Positions 18,319 through 27,607 of a DNA stretch of 64,000 nucleotides are shown here, piece by piece. This DNA comes from Roseiarcus sp963835885 (GTDB lineage: Bacteria > Pseudomonadota > Alphaproteobacteria > Rhizobiales > Beijerinckiaceae). The position numbers were made by a program, and so were the translations under genes. Where the stretch lies: NCBI GenBank assembly GCA_963835885.1, contig CAWIHF010000011.1:77955-141954 (forward strand), read 5' to 3'. The notes beneath the pieces were generated by a model. The model saw only the letters and a program-made list of their open reading frames with translations. It was not told where the DNA came from and made no database searches. Each line of letters opens with the position of its first letter. Position 1 is the stretch's first letter.

Positions 18319-19382
18319 CCTGCCCTCCTTTGCTGGATGAGATGCACGATCTCGGCGACCGCGCGATAGAATTCGGCGGGGATCGGGCGCTCGACATCGG
18401 TGGCCGAATAGAGCGAACGGGCGAGGGGTTTGTCTTCGATCACCGGAATGTCATGCGCCTCGGCGATTGCGCGAATCTTGAGCGCCACAAGGTCGGCGCC
18501 CTTCGCCAGCACGATTGGAGCGCCGCCCTCGCTCCGGACATAGCGCATCGCCACCGCATAATGGGTCGGATTGGCGACGACCATTGTCGCGCGGGGCACC
18601 GCCGAAAGCATGCGCCGGCGGGACCGGTCGAGGCGCAGCGAGCGCAGGCGCGCCTTGATCATCCGATCGCCTTCGGCCTGCCTCAGCTCCTCCTTGACCT
18701 CGTGCTTGCTCATCCGATTGTCGCGCCGCCACAAGATTCTCGACCAGACGAGATCGGCGCTCGCCACAACCAGGGTGGCCGCGAGGACGGCGCCGATCGT
18801 CTTGACCGCCAGCGCCTGGATACGCTCCGGCAATGCGCCGGGATCGTCGTCCATCGCGGTCAAAAGGACGGCCTTCTGGCTCAACAGCATGGCCCCCGCG
18901 ACCGCGGCGACTGTGCAGAGCTTGATCAGGGTCTTGGCAAACTCGACCGCCCCGCGGGCGCCGAACATGCGGTGAAACCCGGCGCGCGGCGAGATGCGCG
19001 AGAAGTCGGGCAGGATTCGGTCTGGCACGATCTGCGGAGCGCCTTGCGCGGCCGACGCCACGACGCCGGCCGTCATCAGCAGGGCCACCACCGGCCAGAG
19101 AAATTCGGCAGCCGCTCCGACCAGCGGGCCGGCGAGGGCAAGCGCGTCGGCGCCGCGCTCGATGCGCCAGCCGGCCGGGTCGTCGATCACGCCGATAAGT
19201 CCGGCGATCAGTCCGATGACGCGGCCAGGAATGACGAAGACGAACGCGATGAGGGCGGCCGACAGCGAGGCGAACAGCGGCGCCTCGCGCGAGAAGGCGA
19301 TCCGTCCGCGCTCGATCGCGTCATGAAGCCGCTTTTCGGTCGGCTCCTCGGTCTTGTCTTCGTGATCGACCTCGGCGCTCAT
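18297..19382 (-). CDS. flhB: FlhB, flagellar export substrate-specificity switch
   Basis: The 361-residue protein begins with the FlhB hallmark DKTEEPTEKRLHDAIERG, has four membrane segments, and carries the autocleavage motif NPTH in TMVVANPTHYAVAMRY (about residue 270), followed by the C-terminal domain GADLVALKIRAIAEAHDIPV. Cleavage between Asn and Pro allows the switch from hook to filament export. 17 bases separate its start from the fliG stop. Intact. Confidence 0.95.
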   Translation of the reverse strand: MSAEVDHEDKTEEPTEKRLHDAIERGRIAFSREAPLFASLSAALIAFVFVIPGRVIGLIAGLIGVIDDPAGWRIERGADALALAGPLVGAAAEFLWPVVALLMTAGVVASAAQGAPQIVPDRILPDFSRISPRAGFHRMFGARGAVEFAKTLIKLCTVAAVAGAMLLSQKAVLLTAMDDDPGALPERIQALAVKTIGAVLAATLVVASADLVWSRILWRRDNRMSKHEVKEELRQAEGDRMIKARLRSLRLDRSRRRMLSAVPRATMVVANPTHYAVAMRYVRSEGGAPIVLAKGADLVALKIRAIAEAHDIPVIEDKPLARSLYSATDVERPIPAEFYRAVAEIVHLIQQRRAGWAHRNP

Positions 19383-19399
19383 TGCGCGCGTTCAATTCC

Positions 19400-20443
19400 T
19401 TACGCAGCTTCGTCCACGGCCGGGCGGAGCTCGATCTCGTTGCGGGCGGCCGGGCGGAGCTCGATCTCGTTGCGGGCGGCCATGCCGAGCACGATTGCGG
19501 CGATGGCCTTGCGCGCTTTGGCGACCTCCCGTGGCGGCGCCGCGGCGCCGGAAGCGAGTTCGCTCTCGACCAGCCGGCGCCCGCGCGACGGCATGGAGGA
19601 GAGAATGGAGTTGCGGAACTCCGGATCAGTTCCGCGCAGCGCCATGACGACGATGTCGATCGAGGCTCGGTCGAACAGAAGCGCCCGGGCGCGCTCACTC
19701 AGTCTTGGCAGGTCGTTGAAGGAGAAGAGCATCGTCTTGATCGCTGCGGCGTCCTTCGGTCGCGCCGCGCCGATGGCGCGCATGACGTCCTCGGCTTCGT
19801 CGGGATCGAGATTGTTGATGATGTCGGCGATCCGCTCGCGGCCTTCGGCGGCGCCGGCCGGTTGCGTCTTGGCCGCATCGAGCAGTTCGCGCACCGCCTT
19901 TTCGACCAATTGCTCGGCGAGCGGAGTGATGTCATGCGGCTGAACCAGGCCGCACAGGGCCGCGTTGCGGCGCGGCCGCGGAAGCGCGCTGACGATCTTC
20001 GCGGCGATCGGAGGATCGAGCCTGGACAGGAGATAGGTCGCGGTCGCGGGCTTCTCTGCGAGCAGGAACGCGATGATGGCGCTTTCAGGAGCGCTGGCGA
20101 GCGCCCGCCATACGTCGAACCCATCGTCGACCGGCGCGCCGAGCAGATCGTCGACTTCGCCCGGCGGGAGCGTCTCCGCCAGAAGACTGCGGACCTGGCT
20201 GACGTCGCCGAGGAGGTTCGCGCCGGCGGAGAAGTCGGTTGCGAATTCCTCCGCCAGCTGTTCCAGCGTGGCTGGAGAGACGGCGCCGAGCCCGGTGGCT
20301 GCTCGTGCGACGACTCGGAGGTCGGGTTGATCGAAATGTTTGAGAAGACGCCCGGCCGTCGGGGCGCCGAGCATGAGCAGAACGGCCGCGGCCTTTTCTG
20401 GTCCACTGAAAACACGCTCGCCGGAGATCGCGGCTTCGGGCAT
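19400..20443 (-). CDS. fliG: FliG, flagellar rotor/switch protein
   Basis: The 347-residue protein has the three FliG domains: N-terminal GPEKAAAVLLMLGAPTAGRL, middle region, and C-terminal torque domain with FSFNDLPRLSERARALLFDR and SMPSRGRRLVESELASG. FliG couples the MotAB stator to the C-ring. An exact 30-bp duplication near the 3' end (19421-19480) repeats AARNEIELRP in the C-terminal tail, in frame. Otherwise intact. Confidence 0.93.
   Translation of the reverse strand: MPEAAISGERVFSGPEKAAAVLLMLGAPTAGRLLKHFDQPDLRVVARAATGLGAVSPATLEQLAEEFATDFSAGANLLGDVSQVRSLLAETLPPGEVDDLLGAPVDDGFDVWRALASAPESAIIAFLLAEKPATATYLLSRLDPPIAAKIVSALPRPRRNAALCGLVQPHDITPLAEQLVEKAVRELLDAAKTQPAGAAEGRERIADIINNLDPDEAEDVMRAIGAARPKDAAAIKTMLFSFNDLPRLSERARALLFDRASIDIVVMALRGTDPEFRNSILSSMPSRGRRLVESELASGAAAPPREVAKARKAIAAIVLGMAARNEIELRPAARNEIELRPAVDEAA
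19421..19480. repeat. Exact 30-bp tandem duplication inside fliG
   Basis: Two identical 30-base units, 19421-19450 and 19451-19480, each starting CGGGCGGAGCTCGATCTCGT. They add one extra copy of ten residues to the FliG C-terminal tail without changing frame. Confidence 0.95.
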
Positions 20444-20464
20444 CGCTTCGCTCCGCTCCGGCGC

Positions 20465-20818
20465 TCAGGCCGCCTGCTCGAGACTTGCGCCGGCCACGAT
20501 CTCCAGCAGCGACACGCCGAAGCGCTGACTGGTTTCATCGACGACCACGATCTCGCCTCGCGCCACCACTTTGCCGTTGACGACGATGTCGACGGGGTCG
20601 CCTACGCGCTGATCGAGCGAGATCACGGCGCCCCGTCCGAGCTTCATCAGGCTCGCAACCGGCAACGACGTCGAACCGAGCACCACCTGAACGGTCACCG
20701 GGATAGACAGGATCGCATTCAGGTTGGGGGCGCCGATCGGGTCTGGCGGGACGCGATTCGTGACGTCCGCTTCTTCGGTCGGGGCAGGCGGATCGGGGAG
20801 GGCAGGGGATTCGACCAT
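20465..20818 (-). CDS. fliN: FliN, flagellar C-ring protein
   Basis: About 117 residues from ATG 20818 (an earlier ATG at 20833 is possible). The SpoA/FliN domain is clear: ILSIPVTVQVVLGSTSLPVA, LMKLGRGAVISLDQRVGDPV, DIVVNGKVVARGEIVVVDE. FliN forms the base of the C-ring with FliM and FliG. N-terminus is a Pro/Ala/Glu-rich tail. Intact; 21 bases from fliG. Confidence 0.93.
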   Translation of the reverse strand: MVESPALPDPPAPTEEADVTNRVPPDPIGAPNLNAILSIPVTVQVVLGSTSLPVASLMKLGRGAVISLDQRVGDPVDIVVNGKVVARGEIVVVDETSQRFGVSLLEIVAGASLEQAA

Positions 20819-20872
20819 GAAATGGCGCCTCATTCTTTAACGGCAGGGAGTTGGGAGGTTAGGCAAACCGGG

Positions 20873-21824
20873 TCACCGTCCTGCGGGCGCGAGGTCTTGC
20901 GCGATCGGGGCGTCGATCTCGAGACGGTATCTTCCGTCGCCCTGGCCGAGCCTGCACAGAAACACGCCGCGTCCGGCGCATTCGAGCCGGACCGAGTTCG
21001 AACCCCTCGCTTTGCAACGGCAGCACTTTGCCCACGCGAAAACGGGCGACGTCGCCAAGGCTCATTGTCAGCTCCTCCAGGATCGCGGTCAGCGGCAGGC
21101 GCGTCTGCCTGACTTCCGTTTCCATCGAGAGCGACCAGCGGCGGTCGGGACGCGGCGGCTCTTCCGGCTGCCGCTCGAGCTCTTTGCGGAACGGACGCAG
21201 AAACGATTGTGGCATCAGGATCAGGCATTCGCAGGCGCCTCCGCTCATCGGCAGGGAGAACCGCGCCGCCGCGCCCGGCATGTCACGCCGTCCGAGCGCG
21301 TAGGCGTCACTGAGGGTAATGAGGCGATCGAAGGCGATCGAGAGCGGCGCAATGGACGCGAAAGCCGCTTCGAGCGCCCGCCCCAGCGCACGGACGAACT
21401 CTTCGACGAGCGCGGTTTCGATCGCCGTCCGGGACCGGGGCTCGTCGACCGGCGACTTGTCCTCCGAGGCGGGCGCAGTGCTTTGGCCGAAGACGGACGC
21501 CACGAGCAGATCGTCGATCCGTTCGTCGAGCGCGATGAGAAGCTGTCCTTCCGGCTCGGCGCTCGTATAGATCGCCGCGGTCAGGCCGCTGCAATCGCCG
21601 ATCGCCTGGAAAAGGGTGGTTGCCTGCGCCGCCTCGATGGTTCCTTCGTCGGTTAACCGGCTCAAGAGGGGAATCAGATTGCGCTGGGCCTCGGCGACGA
21701 ACTGATCGAGCGCCCGGGCCAGCCCCGGCATGCGCTCCACCGAGAAGCCGGCATGGTCGCGTAGCGCCTCCGTCAGTTTCCCGACGAGGGAATCGACGTC
21801 TCGCGGCTCGCCCTCTCGTCTCAT
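20873..21824 (-). pseudogene. fliM: FliM, flagellar motor switch protein, one frameshift
   Basis: About 316 codons. The N-terminal two thirds are in one frame (MRREGEPRDVDSLVGKLTEA ... ETEVRQTRLPLTAILEELTM, then GDVARFRVGKVLPLQ). Near 21000 the frame must change to give the SpoA-domain end SVRLECAGRGVFLCRLGQGD, GRYRLEIDAPIAQDLAPAGR and a stop at 20873. The uncorrected frame runs on into Arg-rich nonsense. FliM binds phospho-CheY and sets rotation direction. Divergent, rhizobial-type sequence. Start overlaps the motA stop by ATGA. Confidence 0.82.
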
Positions 21825-22732
21825 GCCGCTTCCTTGACCAAATTGTCCCCGCCGCCGGTCGTCGTTTCGTTTTCGACCACGTCGATGGTCGGCCGTTCCG
21901 CGGACGGAATGGTCTTGCGGCCGAACTCGACCGCGACCTGCGGCATCGCGCCGTTCATGAAGGCGAGCAGACTCTGCTTGACGAGCGTGAACAGCCGCAG
22001 CTGCTTCTGACGCACAGCCTTGATTTTCTGGGCGATTGGCCCGACGACCGCGTAGGCGAGAAAGATGCCCGCAAACGTGCCGACCAGCGCCGCGCCAATA
22101 AGCCCGCCGAGCGCCTCGGGCGACTGGTCGAGCGCGCTCATCGCATGGATGATGCCGAGCACCGCGGCGACGATGCCGAGCGCCGGCAATCCGTCAGCCG
22201 CCGCTTGAAGAGCGTGAGCCGGCTTGAAGCGGTCATGCGCCAGGGTCTCGATCTCCTCGTCCATCAGCGCCTCGATCTCGTGGGTGCGTGCGTTGCCGAT
22301 GATGATGAGGCGGCCGTAGTCGCAGATGAACGTCACCAGCGTTTTGTTGGCGAGGAGTTTGGGGAACGCCTTGAAGATCTCGGATTCGCCGGGATTGTCG
22401 AAATGGCCTTCGACCTCGCCGCGCGATTTGGCCCGCAACTCGCGCATCAGCGCATGCAGTGCGCTTAGCACGTCGAGATAGTCGCGAGGTTTTGGAACCC
22501 TGTCGAGCACCGCCTCGAGAAACGCCTTGCCGCAGTCCCTGATGGTCGACGTCGTGTTGCCGACGATGAAGATGCCGAGCGCCGCTCCGGCGATGATCAC
22601 GAATTCATAGGGCTGCATCAGCACTTCGAGATGGCCGCCAAGCGCCGCATAGCCGCCGAGAATGCAGCCGACGGCGATCACAAGGCCAATGGCGAAATTC
22701 AAGACGCGCTCCCGGTCGGAACCCTGGCTCAA
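21821..22732 (-). CDS. motA: MotA, flagellar stator proton-channel subunit
   Basis: The 303-residue protein has four membrane segments (LNFAIGLVIAVGCILGGYAA, EFVIIAGAALGIFIVG, LGIVAAVLGIIHAM, GTFAGIFLAYAVVGPIA) and the family features ALHALMRELRAKSRGEVEGH and AAADGLPALGIVAAVLGII. It forms the proton channel with MotB, which is not in this window. First gene of the minus-strand motA-fliM-fliN-fliG-flhB operon; divergent from flgF with about 83 bases between them for both promoters. Confidence 0.94.
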   Translation of the reverse strand: MSQGSDRERVLNFAIGLVIAVGCILGGYAALGGHLEVLMQPYEFVIIAGAALGIFIVGNTTSTIRDCGKAFLEAVLDRVPKPRDYLDVLSALHALMRELRAKSRGEVEGHFDNPGESEIFKAFPKLLANKTLVTFICDYGRLIIIGNARTHEIEALMDEEIETLAHDRFKPAHALQAAADGLPALGIVAAVLGIIHAMSALDQSPEALGGLIGAALVGTFAGIFLAYAVVGPIAQKIKAVRQKQLRLFTLVKQSLLAFMNGAMPQVAVEFGRKTIPSAERPTIDVVENETTTGGGDNLVKEAA

Positions 22733-22815
22733 GATGTGCTTCGGGAGACTTACGCCAGGCTGTCAGAAGCGAGGTCAGCCCCGGACAAGGCGCAAGCGCG
22801 ATCGTCGCCCGCATC

Positions 22816-23541
22816 ATGCAAAACGGACTCTATGTCGCCGTATCGGCCCAGGTCGCGCTTGAGCGGCGGCTCGAGACGATCGCCGACAATATCGCCAACA
22901 TGAATACAGTCGGTTATCGCGCGACCGGCGTTTCGTTCGAAACGGAAATGATGAAAGCTGGCGACACGTCGATAAACTATGTTTCACCCGGCTCAGACTA
23001 CCTGTCGCGGCAGATCGGCGGGCTGGTGAAGACCGACAATTCTCTCGATTTCGCCATCCAGGGCGACGGCTGGTTCGGGATCCAGACGCCGGCCGGCGCG
23101 GCTTACACGCGTGACGGGCGGGCGCGCGTCGACGACTCGGGAACCTTGCGGACGCTGAACGGCGACCCGATCCTGGACGCCGGCGGCGCTCCCATCCTGG
23201 TCGACACCGCCGGCGGCCCGCTCGTCGTGTCGTCGGATGGGATGATCAGCCAGAACGGACGGCAGGTCGGCGCGATCGGGCTCTTCGCCATCGATCCGAA
23301 CGCCACTCTGAGGAGAGCGGAGAACTCGGGCGTGGTTCCCGACAAGCCGGCCAGACCCATCCTCGACTTCACCCTTGACGGCGTCGTCCAGGGCGCGGTG
23401 GAGAGCTCGAACGTCGGCCCGGTCAAGGAAATGACCCGGCTGATTGAGGTCACGCGCGCCTTTGACGGGGTTGCAGCCGAGTCCACCCAGTCGGAAAGCT
23501 CCGTGCAGGACGCCATCAAGACGCTTGGCTCCGCCTCGTGA
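22816..23541 (+). CDS. flgF: FlgF, proximal rod protein
   Basis: The 241-residue protein starts MQNGLYVAVSAQVALERRLE then TIADNIANMNTVGYRA, contains the flagellar basal-body rod core DFAIQGDGWFGIQTPAGAAY with TRDGRARVDDSGTL, and ends with the C-terminal coil SNVGPVKEMTRLIEVTRAFD. FlgF is part of the periplasmic rod. Intact. Its TGA overlaps a GTG that opens the following small gene (GTGA at 23538-23541). Confidence 0.93.
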   Translation: MQNGLYVAVSAQVALERRLETIADNIANMNTVGYRATGVSFETEMMKAGDTSINYVSPGSDYLSRQIGGLVKTDNSLDFAIQGDGWFGIQTPAGAAYTRDGRARVDDSGTLRTLNGDPILDAGGAPILVDTAGGPLVVSSDGMISQNGRQVGAIGLFAIDPNATLRRAENSGVVPDKPARPILDFTLDGVVQGAVESSNVGPVKEMTRLIEVTRAFDGVAAESTQSESSVQDAIKTLGSAS

Positions 23542-23680
23542 TCGGGCCGCTGATCGAGTCCCCGGCAACGCCCGGATCTACGAGGCGATGCAGCAGCCGC
23601 CGGACGCGCCGCGGTCCGAGGATCCGTTTATCGCACTTGCGGCGGCGTTGCGCAGCGACCCCAAGACCGCGGAAGGATGA
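23538..23680 (+). pseudogene. Small unidentified gene between flgF and the next ORF (one indel)
   Basis: Starting at the GTG overlapping the flgF stop, one frame gives IGPLIESP and, after a missing base near 23560, another gives NARIYEAMQQPPDAPRSEDP followed by FIALAAALRSDPKTAEG and a TGA that overlaps the next ATG (ATGA, 23677-23680). Being coupled on both sides supports a real protein of about 47 residues. I do not recognise it; the usual neighbour of flgF in rhizobia is fliI, which is absent. Confidence 0.4.
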
Positions 23681-23940
23681 GCAAAGCAATGATTGCGCCC
23701 GGACCTGAAATCTGGCTTCGCGCTGTCGGAACAGCGCTGGCCGGCGTATCCCTCGCCTTCGCCGGCTACATGCTCGCCTACGGCGGGGGAAAAGTTCGCG
23801 TCAACGGCATTGACCACCTGGCGATTTTCGCCCAGCCTCGCGGCCCCGCGACTGGCGGCGTCACCGAGATCGCCCGATCCCGCGGCGGCGCGGCGCGAGC
23901 GAAGCAGCAAGAGCGCGTTCATGGGCCCCTTATTCCCTGA
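23677..23940 (+). CDS. Small membrane protein of the flagellar cluster, unknown function
   Basis: 87 residues with one N-terminal membrane segment (LRAVGTALAGVSLAFAGYML) followed by a polar tail starting GGGKVRVNGIDHLAIFAQP. No known domain recognised. Coupled to the preceding small gene by ATGA and therefore probably the third gene of a flgF operon. Confidence 0.6.
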   Translation: MSKAMIAPGPEIWLRAVGTALAGVSLAFAGYMLAYGGGKVRVNGIDHLAIFAQPRGPATGGVTEIARSRGGAARAKQQERVHGPLIP

Positions 23941-24226
23941 AGAAACCGAAATCGGTGGTTTGACCGTGAGCGGCGCGCAATAACGGAGCGTCATGAGGCG
24001 CAGAATGCGCCCACCCTGCGGACAATGCTGCCGGCGCCTTTTTCGCTGGGGGCTTCGGACGACCGTCATGGCCGCAAAGCGATGAAATCGTCCGGTTCAT
24101 TCGGACCCGCAACTCTTCTAGCGCACTGAAGTTGCCGCTTTGTAACCAGGCTCGGCTTGGAGAGCGCGTTTACACGGCGTCGCGCCTTGGACTAAGAGCG
24201 TAAGTCCGAAATTGGTAGGTGCGCCG
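23941..24226. other. Intergenic region downstream of the flgF operon
   Basis: About 285 bases. A hairpin-like GAGGCGCAGAATGCGCCCACC (near 23996) lies after the flgF operon, but no U-run follows. No gene seen. Confidence 0.35.
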
Positions 24227-24540
24227 ATGCCGATCCTCACGCTCGCCGAGACGCTCGCCATCGCCGCGCCCGAGCGGGGCGCCTCGTCGAAGCGGACGAC
24301 GCGATTCGCGACGTGGTTTTGGCGATCGAGGAAGCCGCCCGGGGCGACGGGCTGGATGAACGGGTCCTGTCGCGCGCGCTGGTCAACGTCATGATCGCTG
24401 CAGCTGCGCAGAAGGTTCTGGCCGTCTACCCTTCGATCCCGCAGGGAGAGCTTGCCGCTGAATTCCGCGCTCTGGCCGCCGAATCCTTCGAGTGGGCGTC
24501 GAGACGAGGCGGCGCGCTGTTGCGCGGCGCCCGAGGCTGA
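24227..24540 (+). pseudogene. Hypothetical protein, one frameshift
   Basis: ATG 24227 gives MPILTLAETLAIAAPERG. One extra base near 24282 moves the frame to RLVEADDAIRDVVLAIEEAA, RGDGLDERVLSRALVNVMIA and a C-terminus ALAAESFEWASRRGGALLRG. About 104 residues, largely helical, no signal or membrane segment, no recognised family. The continuity of plausible protein across the break is the main evidence. Confidence 0.5.
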
Positions 24541-24668
24541 GCTCCTCCTGACGGAGCGTGCGTAAGAGCCAGACAGCAGTCGCGCATGGCGGCGGACCGA
24601 CGGCGCCTCGACGGAGCTGTATTCGAAGCGTGCGAAGCGGTCGTCTCGCCGGGCGGCGGCCGCGATGT

Positions 24669-26196
24669 TTATCGATTGACGTAGGGGCCCTTTGGCCCCG
24701 GCCCGTCTGCGGCGGCCGGCTGGACCTCGAACGCGTCGACCGTATGTCGCGCTCCCGACTCATGGAGCCCCGTAAGCGCGCGCGTGACGGAGCGAACGAA
24801 GCGCTCGTCGGCCGCAAGGTCGTCGCCGAAGATTTCCCGAACCGATAGCAGCGCGGGCGCGAGCCGAGCCGCGTCCGGGCCCGCGGCGTCGGCGATTGCT
24901 TTCAAGCGAGCGGCGAGCGGGTCGCGGACGTCGATCGCCCGGCCTTTTTCGTCGACCGCCGTCACGTAGCGCATCCACCCGGCGACGGCGAGCGCCAGGC
25001 GCGGAATTGGAGCGCCCGCCGCGAGCCGTTCGCGGGCCGTCGCGAGCAGCCGCTGCGGCAGCTTCTGCGAGCCGTCCATGGCGATCTGCCAGGTGCGGTG
25101 ACGCAGCGACGGATTCTCGAACCGTTCGATGAGCCGCCGCTTGTACTCGACCAGATCGCCGACGCCATGCGCCGCGAGCGTCGGCCCCGCTTCTTCGTCC
25201 ATCAGACCGCGCGCGAAACGCGCGAAGGCGGGATCGGCCATCGCGTCCGCGATCGTCTCGTAGCCCGCGAGATAGCCAAGGTAAGCGAGTGCGGAATGCG
25301 CGCCATTCAGCAACCTGAGCTTTGCCAGTTCGTAGGGCGCGACGTCGGCGACCATCGTCGCGCCGCTGTCTTCGAGGCGCGGCCGGCCGAGTCCGAAATC
25401 GATCCTCGATCACCCACTGACTGAACGGCTCCGTCACCACCGGCCAGGCGTCGACACAGTCGAGCCTGTCGGCGACGCGCCGGCGATCCTCGGCGGTCGT
25501 CGCAGGAACGATGCGGTCGACCATGGTGGAGGGACAATCGACCGCGTCGGCGAACCATCGGGCGAGATCGGGATCGCGCAACTCGGCCATCCGCTGCAGG
25601 ACGCGGCGTGCGGTCGCGCCGTTGCTCGGCAAATTGTCGCAGCTCAAGATCGTGAACGGCGCGACGCCCGCGGCGCGCCTCAGCCGCAAAGCCTCGACAA
25701 TGAATTCCGGAGCGCTTCTCGGCGTCTCGGGGTGCGCGAGATCGTGCGCCACGTCCGGGTGCGTTTCGATGAGCTCGCCACGCGCCGGATCATGGCAGTA
25801 GCCCTTTTCCGTAACGGTCAGGCTGATGATTTTCACGCTGGAACGGGTCATGGCGGCGAGCAGCCGTCCGGGATTCTCGGGCGCAACGATGAGTTGGCGA
25901 AGCGCGCCGATGACTTCGAGATCTTCCCCGCCGGCGCCTCTCACGTCGACGGCATAGAGTCCGTCCTGCGGCTGCAGTGCGTCGTACGTGTCGGCGGACC
26001 GCAGGCTCGCGCCGCAAATCGCCCAGTCCGTCTCACCGGCCGCGAGGCGATGGTCAAAATAGATCGCCTGATGCGCGCGGTGAAACGCGCCGACGCCGAG
26101 GTGCACGACACCGATGCAAACCATATCGAGATCGAAGCGGGGACGGGCGACATCGCCTGGGAGAGAATCGAGTCGGGCCCTTGACAGTCGGTTCAC
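24669..26196 (-). pseudogene. Mannitol dehydrogenase family oxidoreductase (one frameshift)
   Basis: About 508 codons. The polyol-specific long-chain dehydrogenase family is clear: VVHLGVGAFHRAHQAIYFDH near the N-terminus, ISLTVTEKGYCHD, ILSCDNLPSNG, and the catalytic KLRLLNGAHSALAYLG with Lys, Asn and His in K-x4-N-x2-H spacing. Substrate could be mannitol, fructuronate or a similar polyol. An extra T near 25395 breaks the frame after VIEDRF; the other frame continues GLGRPRLEDSGATMVADVAP. The GTG at 26196 (VNRLSRARLDSL) is preferred because homologues have this short leader before the Rossmann motif. Confidence 0.85.
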
Positions 26197-26536
26197 GCCG
26201 TTTACCCGCGATAACTTGAACGCACGAGTTTCGTCTCTCGCCCAGCGCCGCGCAACGGCTTTCGAAGGCGGCAATGCGCCGCATGGTCGGCGCTTTACGG
26301 ATCGGTCTTCCCGGGTTAGCGTAAAACTAACATGCTACCGTCGGCGCAAGGCCGACGATGGTTTTCGTCGGCCACAGCCGGCGAGGGGGAGGGATGTCGC
26401 CACAAGCCGACACAAGGCGTCGCTGATCGCCATGACATCGATTTCAAGGATTCGCCATTCTGAGCGAAGCCCAACGGGGTGCGCGAGTTGACGCGCTCCC
26501 CGCCATTTCGGACGTGAGACGAAGCAAGGAGCGGTC
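26197..26536. other. Divergent promoter region between mannitol dehydrogenase and isomerase genes
   Basis: 340 bases separating two divergent sugar-metabolism genes, so it should carry both promoters. I see no clear -35/-10 pair or operator palindrome. Confidence 0.35.
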
Positions 26537-27595
26537 ATGGCTGCCACGGTGAAGGGTCCGGCGATTTTCCTGCTGCAGTTTGCCGACGACGCGGCGCCGT
26601 TCAATTCATTCGATAGAATGTGCGGCTGGGCGGCCTCGCTCGGCTACAAGGGCGTGCAGGTTCCAACCTGGGACGGACGGCTCATCGACATCGCCAAAGC
26701 GGCCGAGTCGCAAACCTATTGCGACGAACTGAGCGGAATCGCAAAAGGTCATGGCCTGGAGATCACCGAGCTTGCCAGTCACGTACCCGGCCAGCTGGTC
26801 GCGGTGAACCCCGCCTACGACGACGCCTTCGACGCCTTTGCGCCGAAGGAGGTTCGCGGCAATCCGGCTGAGCGGCAGAGATGGGCGGTCGAGCACATGA
26901 TGATGGCCGCCAAGGCGTCGAAGCGCCTTGGACTCGGCGCGCATCCGACCTTCTCCGGAGCGCTCGCGTGGCCCTATCTCTATCCCTGGCCCCAGCGCGC
27001 TCCGGGCCTCATCGAGACCGCCTTCGAAGAGCTCGCCAAACGCTGGAAGCCGATCCTCGACGCGTTCGACGACGCCGGCTGTGACGTCTGCTACGAGTTG
27101 CACCCGGGCGAGGACCTGTTCGACGGGACGACGTTCGAGCGCTTCCTCGACGCGGTCAAGGGCCACAAGCGCTGCGCAATCAACTACGACCCGTCGCACT
27201 TCGTGCTGCAGCAGCTCGATTATCTCGAATTCATCGACATCTACCACGAGCGGATCAAGGCGTTCCACGTCAAGGACGCCGAGTTCAATCCGACCGGACG
27301 CCAGGGCGTCTATTCGGGTTATGCGCCGTGGATCGAGCGGGCGGGGCGCTTCCGGTCGCTCGGCGACGGACAGGTCGATTTTTCCGGCATCTTCTCCAAG
27401 ATGGCGCAATACGGCTATTCGTCCTGGGCGGTGCTCGAATGGGAGTGCTGTCTCAAGAACCCGGAAGACGGCGCTCGCGAGGGGGCGGAGTTCATCGCGC
27501 ATCACATCATCCGCGTCACCCAGAAAGCGTTCGACGATTTCGCCGGCGGCGCAATCGACAAGAAGCAGATCAAGCGCGCGCTCGGGTTGAAGTGA
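26537..27595 (+). CDS. Sugar phosphate isomerase/epimerase-like TIM-barrel protein
   Basis: The 352-residue protein belongs to the xylose isomerase-like TIM-barrel superfamily (AP endonuclease 2 fold). Metal-binding carboxylates and histidines are visible in VCYELHPGEDLFD, INYDPSHFVLQQLD, IKAFHVKDAEF and WAVLEWECC. Substrate unknown; the Gfo/Idh-type gene 12 bases downstream suggests a two-step sugar or inositol-like interconversion. Intact. Confidence 0.87.
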   Translation: MAATVKGPAIFLLQFADDAAPFNSFDRMCGWAASLGYKGVQVPTWDGRLIDIAKAAESQTYCDELSGIAKGHGLEITELASHVPGQLVAVNPAYDDAFDAFAPKEVRGNPAERQRWAVEHMMMAAKASKRLGLGAHPTFSGALAWPYLYPWPQRAPGLIETAFEELAKRWKPILDAFDDAGCDVCYELHPGEDLFDGTTFERFLDAVKGHKRCAINYDPSHFVLQQLDYLEFIDIYHERIKAFHVKDAEFNPTGRQGVYSGYAPWIERAGRFRSLGDGQVDFSGIFSKMAQYGYSSWAVLEWECCLKNPEDGAREGAEFIAHHIIRVTQKAFDDFAGGAIDKKQIKRALGLK

Positions 27596-27607
27596 GGGGA
27601 GAGGGTT

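Noticed and set aside
18267..19943. 558-residue plus-strand ORF antisense to flhB and fliG
   Set aside because: Arg/Gly/Asp-rich antisense shadow; flhB and fliG are certain.
23588..23680. C-terminal remnant of fliI
   Set aside because: Position next to flgF suggested it, but RIYEAMQQPPDAPRSEDP does not resemble FliI C-termini that I know.
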